Shown: positions 51,150 to 61,209, counted from the stretch's first letter. The stretch is DNA of 64,000 bases from Diacronema lutheri (GCA_019448385.1 JAGTXO010000001.1:744001-808000), one strand, 5' to 3'. The notes: generated from the sequence alone by a model not told the origin. A program made the numbers and translations.

Positions 51150-51896
51150 TCAGCCCCCATAACGTGTGCCCAGGCCGGGCGGCGGCACGCTGGCCATGAT
51201 GCGAGCTTCGACGCCTGGCAGGCGAAGATACTCGCGCAGCGTTGTGCGCCGGTCGACGAGAAAGCTGTCCGAGAGGAAGGACTCGCGGACCACTGCGGGC
51301 ACGTCGGCGCGCTGCGAGGAGAGCAGGCAGTGCCGCAGGTAGCATGCGCACGGCTTCAGGCCGCTGTCCACGTCCCAGTCCCAGCACGTGCGCGGCTCAA
51401 GCCCTGACGCATCAAACATGGCCTCGTACCTTGGCCACGTGCCCCTCTGCTTGATGAGGTCGTCGCTGCCGCGGATGCAGAGCATCCCCGAGCCCTCCTC
51501 GCCGCCGTCGAGCGAGACGAACGTGCTTGGCGAGAGCACGTACTCAGCCTCACGAGCCACGAACGCGGGCCAGTCCTGCGCGAGGATATCGAAGGCCACG
51601 CCGCAAAACGAGCTGCCCGGGCTGGGCTCGGCCGAGAGGGAAGAGATCTCGCGCGTCTCGTAGCGTGCGATCCCGTTCTCGTGGAAGAGCGGGCTCGTGT
51701 GCGCGAACACCCGGCGGTGGCCGAGGATGCGCACGTACCTAAAATTTTGCAGCGTGGGCATGGACATGAGCGCCGAGCTCTCGCTCATCAGCGATCCGTA
51801 TCCTAGTATCGACACGACGCCGGCCTCATTGTGCGTGGGCATGGACATGAGCACCGAGCTCTCGCTCATCAGCGACCCGAGTATCGACATCGTCAT
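51150..51896 (-). CDS. gamma-glutamylcyclotransferase-like protein
   Basis: Product of 248 aa. VVSILGYGSLMSESSA carries the GYGSL signature that binds the gamma-glutamyl moiety in GGCT/ChaC/GGACT folds, followed by FRYVRILGHRRVFAHTSP (the V.G..R.F pattern). Later FVAREAEYVLSPSTFVSLDG resembles the RE..Y block carrying the catalytic Glu. Enzymes of this fold release 5-oxoproline from gamma-glutamyl peptides, glutathione or isopeptides; the substrate here is unknown. The N-terminus contains a second, degraded copy of the GYGSL segment made by a tandem DNA duplication, so translation might really begin at the inner copy. The gene is divergent from the coiled-coil gene with 63 bp between ATGs. 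Confidence 0.7.
   Translation of the reverse strand: MTMSILGSLMSESSVLMSMPTHNEAGVVSILGYGSLMSESSALMSMPTLQNFRYVRILGHRRVFAHTSPLFHENGIARYETREISSLSAEPSPGSSFCGVAFDILAQDWPAFVAREAEYVLSPSTFVSLDGGEEGSGMLCIRGSDDLIKQRGTWPRYEAMFDASGLEPRTCWDWDVDSGLKPCACYLRHCLLSSQRADVPAVVRESFLSDSFLVDRRTTLREYLRLPGVEARIMASVPPPGLGTRYGG
51754..51889. repeat. tandem duplication at the 5' end of the GGCT-like gene
   Basis: Two copies, 51754-51814 and 51835-51889, share GTGGGCATGGACATGAGC and the following 35 bp almost perfectly. The outer copy lacks 6 bp, which removes the two codons that make GYGSL into GSL. Confidence 0.85.
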
Positions 51897-51959
51897 TGCG
51901 CGCACGTTGTGGCCGTTACGCGACGAGCAGCAATGGTGCAGCTCGGATCGTAGGGGCAG
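51897..51959. promoter_or_regulatory. 63-bp divergent promoter region
   Basis: Space between the ATGs of the GGCT-like and coiled-coil genes. No TATA box is seen. Confidence 0.4.
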
Positions 51960-53789
51960 ATGTCGGCCAAGGAGAAGATCGACGAGCTGCAGCTGAAGCT
52001 CAAGGAGCGCGACGCGGAGATCGCACGTAAAGATGCCGAGCTGCGCGACAAGGCACGTGACGCGGACGAAGCGCGCTCTGAGCTCACGGCGCGCAAGGCA
52101 CAGCTCGAGAGGACGTCCGAGATGCTTCGCAAGGCCACGGCTGAGAAGGCGGCTGCGCGTAGCGAGCAGGCGCGCTTAGCGGAGCAGCTGCAGCGCGCCG
52201 AGGTTGCGGCGAGTGGCAAGGGGGAGGTGCTGAAGCTCCAGGCCGAGGCCGAGGCGAAAACGCGCGCCAAGGCCGCGGCTGAGGCGCTCGCGCTCCGGCG
52301 GCTCTCCGACGTCGAGGCGCGGCTGCAGACGGCGCTCGCGCAGCGGGAGGAGATCGAGAGCATGCTCGCGCGCCAATCGAGCGAGCTTGACGAGCTCCGA
52401 AGCGTGCGCGACGCCGAGCGCCAAGGCCTCGCCGAGGCGCGCGCGCACATCGCCGAGCTCGCGGACGCACGGCACGCCGCGGAGGAGCGCGCCGTACAGG
52501 TCGCTGCCCACCTCGGCACGGTGCTCGAGCGGCAGCAGACCCTCGAGAGCGAGCTCAGCGCCGCGCGCGAAGGCCTTAGCGTTTCTGAGCGCTCGATCGA
52601 GCGCCTCAAGACCGCGCAGGCTGCGGACACGGCGAGCGTCGCGCAGATGCGGGCGACGGTGCAGGCGCTCGAGGAGGCGAAGAACGAGCATGCCGGTGCG
52701 GCGCAGGCCAACGAGCTGGCGGCCAAGCAGCTGAGTAACGAGCTGCGTGCGATGGAGGCCGAGCTGGCTGAGAAGGCCGAGGCCCTCGCCGCGCTCGAGC
52801 AGGCGTCTGTCGCGCAACGCGCGCAGATTGCAGCCGCGCAGGCCGCGCTGCAGCAGATGACGAGCGAGGCCGAGAGCGCGCGCGACCACAGCGTCCAGCT
52901 GCAGCAGCAGCTCGACGCGGCGAGACAGGCTCTCGAGAAAGCAACCGTCGCGGTCGAGCAGATGCAGCTCCGGCTCGACGAGCGCATGCACTGGATTGAA
53001 TCGCTCGAGACGACGGCGCGCACGCATCGCGCGCAGCTCGCGCGGCTCTTCCTCGAGCTCGACGGGCTGCGCGCGGCGGCGAGGGAGGGCGCGGACGAGG
53101 CGACGCACGCGGCGGAGCGCTGCGTGAGCGAGCTGGCGCCCGAGCACGCCGAGGCAACGAGCGTGCCCGCGGCGAGCGAGCGCACGGCGACGCCCGATGC
53201 GGTGCGTGAGCCGAGTGCGGCGGACAGCAATGGCGACGGTGATGGCGACGGTGACGACGGTGGTGGCGACGCCGCGCAAGGCGCGGTGCGCAGCCAGCTC
53301 GCCGAATCAGCGCGGGCGCTCGAGCAGGCGCGCGCAGAACTCAGCGCGGCGCGCGCGCAGGCGGAGGCGGCAGCTGCGAGCGCCGAGAAGACCGCGCGCC
53401 AGCTGCGCACACGCACGGCCAAGTGGAGGGCCAGCCGCGAGGAGCTCGAGGCCGCGCGCGCGACCGCGCACGCAGAGGCAGAAAGGCTGCGGCACGAGCT
53501 CGAGGAGGCGCGCGCGGCGGCGGGGGCGGGCGAGGGCAAGCTCGGCGCGGAGACGCGGCGCCTTGAGGAGGCGCTGGCCGAGGCGCGCAAGGAGGTCGAG
53601 CTGCTCAAGGAGATGGTCAAGGCGGCGCGCTCCGACTCAAAGACGAAGGAGATGCAGAATAGCGCGCTACGGCGGAAGCTCAAGGCGGCGGAGGCCATGC
53701 CCGGCGGCTCCCCCGCCGCCCACTTTGCCTCTCTGAGCAAAGGCGGCGTGCAACTCCCAAAGGTCCGAAGTGCCGACCCACGGGCCTAG
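51960..53789 (+). CDS. long coiled-coil protein
   Basis: Product of 609 aa, almost entirely heptad repeats from MSAKEKIDELQLKLKERDAE to the C-terminus. An acidic Asp/Gly break (NGDGDGDGDDGGGD, about residue 425) separates two coiled-coil rods. The C-terminal rod ends in LKEMVKAARSDSKTKEMQNS and a short tail GGVQLPKVRSADPRA. Such rods dimerise and act as tethers or scaffolds (golgin-, centrosome- or flagellum-type), but no GRIP or other end domain identifies which. One uninterrupted exon with an ATG in clean context. Confidence 0.8.
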   Translation: MSAKEKIDELQLKLKERDAEIARKDAELRDKARDADEARSELTARKAQLERTSEMLRKATAEKAAARSEQARLAEQLQRAEVAASGKGEVLKLQAEAEAKTRAKAAAEALALRRLSDVEARLQTALAQREEIESMLARQSSELDELRSVRDAERQGLAEARAHIAELADARHAAEERAVQVAAHLGTVLERQQTLESELSAAREGLSVSERSIERLKTAQAADTASVAQMRATVQALEEAKNEHAGAAQANELAAKQLSNELRAMEAELAEKAEALAALEQASVAQRAQIAAAQAALQQMTSEAESARDHSVQLQQQLDAARQALEKATVAVEQMQLRLDERMHWIESLETTARTHRAQLARLFLELDGLRAAAREGADEATHAAERCVSELAPEHAEATSVPAASERTATPDAVREPSAADSNGDGDGDGDDGGGDAAQGAVRSQLAESARALEQARAELSAARAQAEAAAASAEKTARQLRTRTAKWRASREELEAARATAHAEAERLRHELEEARAAAGAGEGKLGAETRRLEEALAEARKEVELLKEMVKAARSDSKTKEMQNSALRRKLKAAEAMPGGSPAAHFASLSKGGVQLPKVRSADPRA

Positions 53790-53942
53790 CCGCTTTCTGC
53801 GCCTCCCCCTGAACGGCACACGATGGTATGACAGCAGACGCAAAGCACATCCGCAGCGAGCCGCACTGGCCCGCGACGAGCGTGCCTGCGCCAAGGCGCC
53901 GCGCGCCGCGGTGGCTCCGCTTAGCGCGAGAGTCTGCTGCGC

Positions 53943-54983
53943 TCAGAGGTTCTGCGCGTTGTACGGCAGCTTTGAGAGCTCCTCGACGGTCTGCGAGCCG
54001 GGCGGCCGGAAGCGCTTGAGGAACTGCAGCGCCACCTCCTCCATCGGCGTGGGCGCGATCCCGAGCTCGCGCAGGCCGGGCATGTGGGACGGAGCCGTCA
54101 GGTCGGCGGTCATCGTCTGCACCATGTGGCGCGTGATCAGCGGCTTGGGCATCATCCCGATGAGAGAGCCAATCGCCGCCTGGATGTGCAGCGGGAGGAC
54201 GACCGCCGACTTGGGCCTGCGAATCGTCTTGAAGATGAAGTCGTAGAGCTCGTCGTTGGTGTAAACCCTCGGTCCAGCGATCGCATACGTCTGGCCGAGC
54301 GCCTCCTCACGCATGAGCACGGCCTGCACCGCGGCGGCGACGTCGAGGCAGTAGACGGGCTGCTGCTTGGCGGTGGGCGAGCCAAGCTGCAGCGTGAGCG
54401 GCAGCATCTTCGCCAGCTCTGCCGTCTTGGTCATGAACTTCTCCTCCATCCCGACGACAGTCGCGAGCCGCAGGATCGTCGCGTTCGGGAACTCCTCGTG
54501 CAGCGCCGCCTCGCCCAGGAACTTGGTGCGCAGCCACTTGGACGGCGCGCCCGAGCTCGCCCCAAGCGCCGACATGTGCACGACGCGGTCGACGCCCAGC
54601 TCCGTGCAGATTGCGCCGAGCGCGCGCGGGAAGTGCACGTTGATCTGGTCAAAATCGAAGCGGTTCGTCTCGAACGGCTTGCCGAGCAGGTTGATCACCA
54701 CGTTGGAGCCGGCCACCGCCTGCTGCATCTGCTCGTAGCTCCGAATAGACATCTCGTACGGCACGATCTGGCCGAGGTCTCCCATCACCTTGAGGTGCTT
54801 GACGTCGTAATCGTCGCCGCGGTACGGCACGACTACACGCGCGCCCGAACGCGCGAGGCGGTTGACAATGTATCGGCCAATGAAGCCGTACGCGCCGAAG
54901 ACGGTCGCGGTCACGCCCGAGTTGGACGAACGGCCGAGGTGCCACTTCGCGTGCCCAAAATTCTTCGCCACGACGGACGACAT
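53943..54983 (-). CDS. NDUFA9: NADH dehydrogenase 1 alpha subcomplex subunit 9 (complex I, mitochondrial)
   Basis: Product of 346 aa. An atypical short-chain dehydrogenase, it is an accessory subunit of respiratory complex I on the matrix arm, where it holds a structural NADPH. The match is good along the chain: SGVTATVFGAYGFIGRYIVN (GxxGxxG nucleotide site), VVVPYRGDDYDVKHLKVMGD, LGQIVPYEM, NVVINLLGKPFETNRFDF, KQQPVYCLDVAAAVQAVLM, and HMPGLRELGIAPTPMEEVAL at the end. The N-terminus before this (MSSVVAKNFGHAKWHLGRSS) is short for a mitochondrial presequence, so a 5' exon may be missing. Confidence 0.92.
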   Translation of the reverse strand: MSSVVAKNFGHAKWHLGRSSNSGVTATVFGAYGFIGRYIVNRLARSGARVVVPYRGDDYDVKHLKVMGDLGQIVPYEMSIRSYEQMQQAVAGSNVVINLLGKPFETNRFDFDQINVHFPRALGAICTELGVDRVVHMSALGASSGAPSKWLRTKFLGEAALHEEFPNATILRLATVVGMEEKFMTKTAELAKMLPLTLQLGSPTAKQQPVYCLDVAAAVQAVLMREEALGQTYAIAGPRVYTNDELYDFIFKTIRRPKSAVVLPLHIQAAIGSLIGMMPKPLITRHMVQTMTADLTAPSHMPGLRELGIAPTPMEEVALQFLKRFRPPGSQTVEELSKLPYNAQNL

Positions 54984-55113
54984 GCTCCCACCCCTCCAGC
55001 TGCTCCTCGACGAGCGACTCGGCAGGCGCAAAAACCTTGTTGCAAGGTTTACTTACAAGGTTTTTTTTCATACTTTTTAGTTTTTTCACTTGTTGCCTTC
55101 TGGTCGTGTGGCG
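54984..55113. promoter_or_regulatory. divergent promoter NDUFA9 / BRWD-like gene
   Basis: 130 bp, markedly AT-rich at 55028-55090 with AAACCTTGTTGCAAGGTTT, an inverted repeat around TTGTTGCAA, a further CAAGGTTTTTTTT and T tracts. It is one of the few AT-rich promoters in the window. Confidence 0.5.
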
Positions 55114-58100
55114 ATGGCGGCGGCGGACAGGGGCGAAGTCGCCTTCCTCGCGCTCCGGTTCCTCGAGACGCTCGCGCCCGAGTCGTTCGACGCGGTACGT
55201 CGCGAGGTGGAAGCGCAGCATGTGCTTCCAGGCGCATCGATGGGTGTTGATGGGCAGCCCACTGGCTCGGGCTCGGGTGATTTTGCGCGCGCGCGTGCGG
55301 CGCTCATGCATGTCACGCCGGACACGCTCCTGCGCCACCTCGAGGCTCTGATGCGCCGATCGTTCGAAGCCATCCCACCGTCAGCGCGCGTGGCGACACC
55401 CGTTTGGACACTCCTCGGCGCGGGCGCCGACAGCGTGTCGCACACCGTGCCGATGAGTGTCTACACGGGCGTCGTGCCCGCGGCGCCGTCCAGCGGCCGT
55501 ACTTTGCGCGCCTCGCCGGCGGACCCGCAGGTCAACGCGCCGTGTGCGCTATGGCTATCGAGCGCGCGCCTCTCGCCGCACCGCTGCCTGCTCCTGCCGC
55601 GCGCGCAGCGCGCGGCCGCCGGCTCCGCAGCGCTCGCGCCGCGGGTGTCCGTGTGCGCACAGCTGCGCGCGCGTGAGCTGAGCGCGCATCCCGTCCGACC
55701 GGCGGCGTCGGTGTACGCGAGCCGGCTGGCATTGGGCGCGACGACGCAAGGGCACCTACTCGAGACGTACTGCGTGCTCTTCGACCGCAGCGGCCTGCTG
55801 CTCTTCACCGGCTCGGACGATCGGCTCATCAAGGTGTGGTGCGCGCGCACCGCCTCGCTCGTCCGGACGCTGCGCGGGCACGAGGGCGACATCACCGACC
55901 TGGCGGTGCGGCAGGATAACGTGCTGCTCGCTTCGGCGTCCAACGATAGCAGCGTGCGCCTCTGGCGCATCGCCGACGGCGCGCCCGTCCGCACGCTTGT
56001 GCGTGGCGTGTCGCCGATTAACGCGATCCACTTTGGACCGCGCGCCGCGCCGTACTGGCTCGCGGTTGGCTCGGCCGGCTCGCAGGCGTACGCATTTGAC
56101 ACGCGCTCACTCGATGCACCGCCCGCACGCTTTGAGCTGCCCGCCGCGGCGTACGCCCCGCTTGCCGACGCGCACGGCGCGCCGACGGGCGGCGCGTCCG
56201 TCGGCGCGGCGGCGCGGGCGGGCGCGCGGGACGTTGTGAGCGTGCTCATCGACGCCCGCGCGGAGTCGCTGATCGTCTCTGCGACGGACGGGAGCGTGCA
56301 CGCGTGGCCGCTGCGCGCGACGGGCGGCGCGGCGGCCGCCGGCGCGCAGCTGGCCGCGCCGAGCGAGCGCGGCATCGCGCTGCGTGGGCACACGAGCTGG
56401 GTGGGGCACTTGGCGCTCTCGCGCTCGTCGGTGCGCCTGCTCACGTGCTCGCGCGACGGCACGGCGCGCGTGTGGGCGTGGCAACCGCGTTGGCCGTCGG
56501 CGAAGGCGGCGGCGCGCGGCGGCGGCGCGGACGATTCGCTCGGCGTGCGATGCGAGCTCGTCCTCGCCGTACACCATAGGGCAGCCGACGCCGCCGGCGC
56601 TGCGGGGACGCGCGCCACGGCCGGCGGCGGCGGCCGCGCGGCCGGCGCCGGCGCAGGCGTGGCGGCCGGTGGCGCGGCGCCGGCGGCGGCGCGCGCGCGC
56701 GAGCGGAGCGCGCCGCGTGCCGTGTGGGTCGACATGGCTCAGTGGAGCGCAGCCGACTGCCTTGTCGTCACGTCCGAGTCGGAGCGCGTGCGTGGTGAGT
56801 GCGTGTCGGCGTGCATTCGCGTGTGGTGCGCGCAGACGGGGAACGTCCGGCACACCGTCGACACCGCGGCCGCGCCTACCTACGTGCTCGAGCCTCACCC
56901 GCACGACGAGACGTTGATCGCGTGCGGCGGGTACGGCGGGAGGCTGCTGCTCGTCGAGACGCCGAGCGCGCGCGTCATCAAGACCTTCGGCGACGCGCAG
57001 TGGGCGCCGCTGCTCGACGGCCGCTTTGCGCCGCAAGGCGATCGATTCGCGCTCACCGACCTCGAGGGCAGGCTCAGCCTGATCGTGCACCCGCGCGAGG
57101 CGGAGGCGATGGCCGACACGCCGCCCGAGCAGTTCTTCGGCTCAGACTACGCCCCGCTCGTGCGCGACTCGCTCTTCAACGTGCTCGACGCGCGCACGCA
57201 CCTGCCGCCGCACGACATGCCCAACGGGCCGCTTCTCGACCAGGCAGGGCGCGTCCTCGCGCCGCACCGCCAGCTGCGCGCCCTGCGGCTGCCAACGGCC
57301 GCCGTCGCGCAGGTGGGGCCGGGCGCGCAGGCGCTCGTCGTCGCCGCTGCCGCCAACGATGATGGCGGCTACGTCGCGCTCGCGCCGCCCGTGCGCGCCC
57401 TGGGCCACGCGGCCGGAGGCGGCGTGCGCTTTGACGATGCGCTAGCCCCGCCGCAGCCAGCGCAGCGGCAGTTGCATCTCGACCAGCCGCGCGCCGCCAC
57501 CGACGCCCTGCCTCGTGCCGGCCGGCCGGCCGCGCCGCACCGCGCGCCGCCGGCGCCCGCACGCGGCGCCCCCTCGCCCGCGCGAGCCGCGCGCCGACCC
57601 GCGCGAGCGGTCGCGGCCAATTCGGACTTCGGCACGGACGAGGATCGCAGCGTCTCGCTGCGCGCTCGCGGCGGTGGCGTGGCTCGCGGCTGGGGCGGCC
57701 CTGGCGCGAACGGCGAGCGCGCAGACGAGGACGATGGCGGCGGCTCGTCCTCTAGCGAGTCGTACGTGCCTCAGCCGCGCTCGCCCGTGCGCGCCAGCGC
57801 CGGCGTCGAGCGCGGCCAGCGAGCGCGCGCGCGCCGAGCGCGCACGGCGGGCTCGGAATCCGACACGGAATCGGACTCGGGCTCCTATGAGTCGGACGAG
57901 CTCTCGGACCTCGAGTCGGACATGCCGCGCGCGCGCGCGCGCCGCGTGACGCGCGGCGTGCGCCGCGCGCGCGGCGCCGTCGCCGGGCAGGCTATCGGAC
58001 GGCTGAGGCGCGCGCGCGGCACTGAAGGGGCGGAGCGAGCACGAAGCGCTCGCCGGCGGCGCGCGGTGGCCAGTTCGTCCGAGAGCGAGGGCGAGAGCGA

Positions 58101-60861
58101 GGGCGAGGGCGACGCTGGCGCAGGCGATGCGCACGCCGCCTCGGACGACGAGCGCGACGCTGCACCCGCGCCGCCCTCGCGCGAACCGTGCGACAGCGCG
58201 CCGTCCTCCGACCTGAACTGGCTCCTAAGGCACACGCACCGGCCGGGCGTCTACGTGCCGCAGGAGGGCGACCGCGTCGTCTATTTGCGCGAGGGGCACG
58301 AGCTGCACCTTGCGCGCGCGCGCGCGCTTGTCGCTGGTAGGCCGAGCTCGCCGCTCGCGCTGCCGCCGCCATTCTGCACATACCCGCAGATGTCGCTCGC
58401 GACGCCATGCGTCGTCGTGCGCGTGAGGCACGCGCCGGCGCACGACCAGCAGCTCGGCGACTCGCCGGCGGCGACGGGTGGCGCGCTCACCGCGCCGTGC
58501 GTGTGCCACGTCGAGCTCGCCGTCGACGCGGACGGCTGCGACGGCGCCGACTCGCAGCTCATGCTGCCGAGCGCGCGCGCGCTCTTTGCTGGCGCCCGCG
58601 CGCTGCACGGCCAGCGCTTCTCCGTCGCACTCAGCCGCACCGACCTGCCCGACTTCCTCGTCCTCTCGCGCGCGTTCGCGCGCTCGCTCGTGCTCGCCGC
58701 GCGCGCCGCCGCCGCGCTCGACGCTGCCGAGCCGCCCGCGCGCGTGCGCGTGTGCTACACGTCTGATGACGGGCGCTCGGACGAGTGGTTCGACGCGGTG
58801 ACGAGGTGCGTCAGGCCGGGCCCGAGCGCGTGGGAGGCTGTGCAGGTCGGTTGGCTCGAGCCGATGGTGTCGCGCGTGAGCGTCGCTGTGAGCGACGGGC
58901 TGGGCGAGCCCGCGCCCGACGCTGGCGACGGCGCCGCGGCGCGCCGCACCGCTGCGCTCGGCGCGAGCGCGCGCGGCTGGTCGGACTTGGCGTGGGCGGA
59001 TGGCGGTGGTGAGGAGCCAAGCGAGGCTGCGGTCGAGAGCGCGATGGCGGCGGAAGACAATGCTGCGTGGCTCTCGCCGTGGGAGCTGGCGTTCGCGCCC
59101 GATGCCGACGCGCGCGCCGAGGCCGACGCCGAGGCCCAGCTGGCGCCGCTGTGTGTGCCGACAGGGGCGCACGCCGCGGCCGAGCGCGCGCAGCTTGACG
59201 CGGCCGCCGCGCGCGTCGCGCACGCGCTCGAGCTGCCCGCGCTACAGCCGCTCGCGAGCCCGCCCGACCGAGCGACAGACGCGGGCTGGTGGCGCGCCGT
59301 GTGTGTGCCCCTCGACCTGCGTTTGATCCACCGACGGCTGGAGAGCGGCTACTACCGCGCGCTCGCCCCCGCGCTCGCAGACGTGGAGGTGCTCACGCGC
59401 AACGCGCAGCTGCTCCGCGGGTACGATGTCGACGGAGAGAGCGTGCACGCCATACTCAGCGCCGCGCTGCGCGGGCGCGACGTTGCGACCGGACGCTCGT
59501 GGGAGCAGCTGCGCGACGCGCTGCGCGCGCAGCCGACGGGCCGCCCGCCGCGCCGCTCGGCGGCGAGCGGCGCGGCCGTTGCCGCGCCGGCTGCGCCGCG
59601 CGTGGACGCAGGGCCAACGGGCGAGACTCACGTCCGTGGCGTCGAGAGCGACCCGGCCGTTGCCGCCATGGCCGCTTGCTCGGACGGCGCCGGCGCCGCC
59701 CTCTCGGCGTCCGCTGCGCCGGTGGCGGATCGCACGGAGGCGGAGGCGGAGGCGGAGGCGGAGGCGGCGGAGAACGCGCTGCTGCAGGCCGCTCTGCATC
59801 GGCTGCTCGAGGAGCTGAGCGCGCTCGACGTGAACGGCTTCTTCCAGGCGCCGCCGCGCAGCTTGCCTGGGTACGACGCGCTCATCTCGCAGCCGATGGA
59901 CTTCCGAACCGTCCGCTCCAAGCTCAAGCGGCAGAACTATGCCGCCATCTCCGACCTTGCGGCGGACGTTCAGCTCGTCGCGACCAACGCGCTCCGCTAC
60001 AACCCACCGCAGTCGCGCGCGTGGGCGTCGGCAGATGGGCTCCTCAACGCTGCGATGCCGGTCGTAAGCCGAGCGCAGGACACCTTCCTGCGCGAACGCC
60101 TCGCGCTCCGCCTCCGCCTCGGCCTCGGCGCCGAGCGCGCGCCCGACTCGCGCGGCGCGGCCTGCCACCCGTGGGCAGCGCGCGGAGAGCGGCCGCTCCT
60201 CGCGGCACCGCTGCGCGCGCGCAACGTGGGCAGCGCACCGTCCAAGCGGCCGGCGTCTTTGGAACCCAAGCAATCGGCGAGGGCGGTGAGCGCGTCCGGC
60301 CGCCCTGCGCGGTCGAGAGCGCGCGAGCCAGATCGCGTCGCGCCGGTTGACGGCCGGCGCACGCGCGCAGTCGCCGAAGGCGCAAGTCACCCGGCCGCGA
60401 CGCGCACGGCGGCGCCGACGGCGCTCAGCCCCGACGCGCGCGCGCCGCTGGAGGGGCGGGTGGTCGAGCTGAGCGTGCCCGACGGTTGGAGGCGCGGGAC
60501 GGTTACGCGCTCCAACGCGCGCACGGGTGTGCACACGGTGGTGTTTGACGATGGCGGCTCGGAGCGCGCCGAGCTCGTGGGCGCGCTGTGGCGCTTCGCG
60601 CCGCGCTTCCGCAAGGGCGACACTGTCAGCGCGCAGTGGGGCCACGACGCGGACGAGCTCTGGTGCGCGCGCCGCTCCGTCGGGGGCTGCGCGCCGCCTG
60701 CCGCTCCGCTCACGCGCGCGCGCGCGCGCGCCGCTCGGTGCTGCGCCTGCGCGCGCACCAGGTTCGACGCGAAGGTCGAGGTTGTGCGTGATGACGGCGG
60801 GTACGACGTGCGCTACGAGGACGGCGACGTGGAGATGTGCGCGCGCACCACCGCGCTTTGA
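55114..60861 (+). CDS. BRWD/PHIP-type WD-repeat, double-bromodomain protein
   Basis: 1,882 aa after removing a 99-bp intron at 60663-60761 (GTGCGC...CACCAG; joined length divisible by three). WD repeats begin near residue 209: LLETYCVLFDRSGLLLFTGS, DDRLIKVWCARTASLVRTLR and ASASNDSSVRLWRIADGAPV match the BRWD order. A Ser/Glu/Arg-rich linker follows (about 860-1040). A diverged bromodomain lies at about 1353-1452 (VPLDLRLIHRRLESGYYRAL) and a canonical one at about 1556-1652 (GYDALISQPMDFRTVRSKLK, then LVATNALRYNPPQS with the acetyl-lysine Asn). The end holds two Tudor/Agenet-like units; the second, FDAKVEVVRDDGGYDVRYED, becomes complete only with the intron removed. BRWD proteins read acetylated and methylated histones and serve Cul4 ligases. 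Confidence 0.9.
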   Translation: MAAADRGEVAFLALRFLETLAPESFDAVRREVEAQHVLPGASMGVDGQPTGSGSGDFARARAALMHVTPDTLLRHLEALMRRSFEAIPPSARVATPVWTLLGAGADSVSHTVPMSVYTGVVPAAPSSGRTLRASPADPQVNAPCALWLSSARLSPHRCLLLPRAQRAAAGSAALAPRVSVCAQLRARELSAHPVRPAASVYASRLALGATTQGHLLETYCVLFDRSGLLLFTGSDDRLIKVWCARTASLVRTLRGHEGDITDLAVRQDNVLLASASNDSSVRLWRIADGAPVRTLVRGVSPINAIHFGPRAAPYWLAVGSAGSQAYAFDTRSLDAPPARFELPAAAYAPLADAHGAPTGGASVGAAARAGARDVVSVLIDARAESLIVSATDGSVHAWPLRATGGAAAAGAQLAAPSERGIALRGHTSWVGHLALSRSSVRLLTCSRDGTARVWAWQPRWPSAKAAARGGGADDSLGVRCELVLAVHHRAADAAGAAGTRATAGGGGRAAGAGAGVAAGGAAPAAARARERSAPRAVWVDMAQWSAADCLVVTSESERVRGECVSACIRVWCAQTGNVRHTVDTAAAPTYVLEPHPHDETLIACGGYGGRLLLVETPSARVIKTFGDAQWAPLLDGRFAPQGDRFALTDLEGRLSLIVHPREAEAMADTPPEQFFGSDYAPLVRDSLFNVLDARTHLPPHDMPNGPLLDQAGRVLAPHRQLRALRLPTAAVAQVGPGAQALVVAAAANDDGGYVALAPPVRALGHAAGGGVRFDDALAPPQPAQRQLHLDQPRAATDALPRAGRPAAPHRAPPAPARGAPSPARAARRPARAVAANSDFGTDEDRSVSLRARGGGVARGWGGPGANGERADEDDGGGSSSSESYVPQPRSPVRASAGVERGQRARARRARTAGSESDTESDSGSYESDELSDLESDMPRARARRVTRGVRRARGAVAGQAIGRLRRARGTEGAERARSARRRRAVASSSESEGESEGEGDAGAGDAHAASDDERDAAPAPPSREPCDSAPSSDLNWLLRHTHRPGVYVPQEGDRVVYLREGHELHLARARALVAGRPSSPLALPPPFCTYPQMSLATPCVVVRVRHAPAHDQQLGDSPAATGGALTAPCVCHVELAVDADGCDGADSQLMLPSARALFAGARALHGQRFSVALSRTDLPDFLVLSRAFARSLVLAARAAAALDAAEPPARVRVCYTSDDGRSDEWFDAVTRCVRPGPSAWEAVQVGWLEPMVSRVSVAVSDGLGEPAPDAGDGAAARRTAALGASARGWSDLAWADGGGEEPSEAAVESAMAAEDNAAWLSPWELAFAPDADARAEADAEAQLAPLCVPTGAHAAAERAQLDAAAARVAHALELPALQPLASPPDRATDAGWWRAVCVPLDLRLIHRRLESGYYRALAPALADVEVLTRNAQLLRGYDVDGESVHAILSAALRGRDVATGRSWEQLRDALRAQPTGRPPRRSAASGAAVAAPAAPRVDAGPTGETHVRGVESDPAVAAMAACSDGAGAALSASAAPVADRTEAEAEAEAEAAENALLQAALHRLLEELSALDVNGFFQAPPRSLPGYDALISQPMDFRTVRSKLKRQNYAAISDLAADVQLVATNALRYNPPQSRAWASADGLLNAAMPVVSRAQDTFLRERLALRLRLGLGAERAPDSRGAACHPWAARGERPLLAAPLRARNVGSAPSKRPASLEPKQSARAVSASGRPARSRAREPDRVAPVDGRRTRAVAEGASHPAATRTAAPTALSPDARAPLEGRVVELSVPDGWRRGTVTRSNARTGVHTVVFDDGGSERAELVGALWRFAPRFRKGDTVSAQWGHDADELWCARRSVGGCAPPAAPLTRARARAARCCACARTRFDAKVEVVRDDGGYDVRYEDGDVEMCARTTAL

Positions 60862-61209
60862 GCCGCACGCATGCGCCAGCTGCCCGCACAGTCTGCCCTT
60901 GCCCTCGCACGGCGCGCGTGTGCCGTTGCGTTGCCCTCACGCGGCGCCCGCTGCTTGCAACGGCTCCGCCCTCGCGCAGGGCCAAGCCAGAGTCGCGCGT
61001 TCGCGAGCGCGCTCCTGCGGCCGCCGCTGCCGCGCCAGCCTCGGCAGAACAGCGCGCGGCGCGCACAGCGCGTAGCCCGGCCGCGTCCGATGGCGACGGA
61101 GCAAAGCGCCGGAGGGTGCGCCGTTGATCTAGTCGCGCGGTGGCTGGTCGTGACTACAAGACCAGTGTGCAAACACAAAAGAGTAGACAGAAAAAACAAC
61201 TGAACATCA
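60862..61209. other. convergent intergenic region, no gene
   Basis: 348 bp between the BRWD-like stop and the RME-8 stop. The last 60 bp are A-rich on the plus strand (AGAAAAAACAACTGAAC) and may include the RME-8 or BRWD 3' UTR. No domain-bearing frame is seen. Confidence 0.5.
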
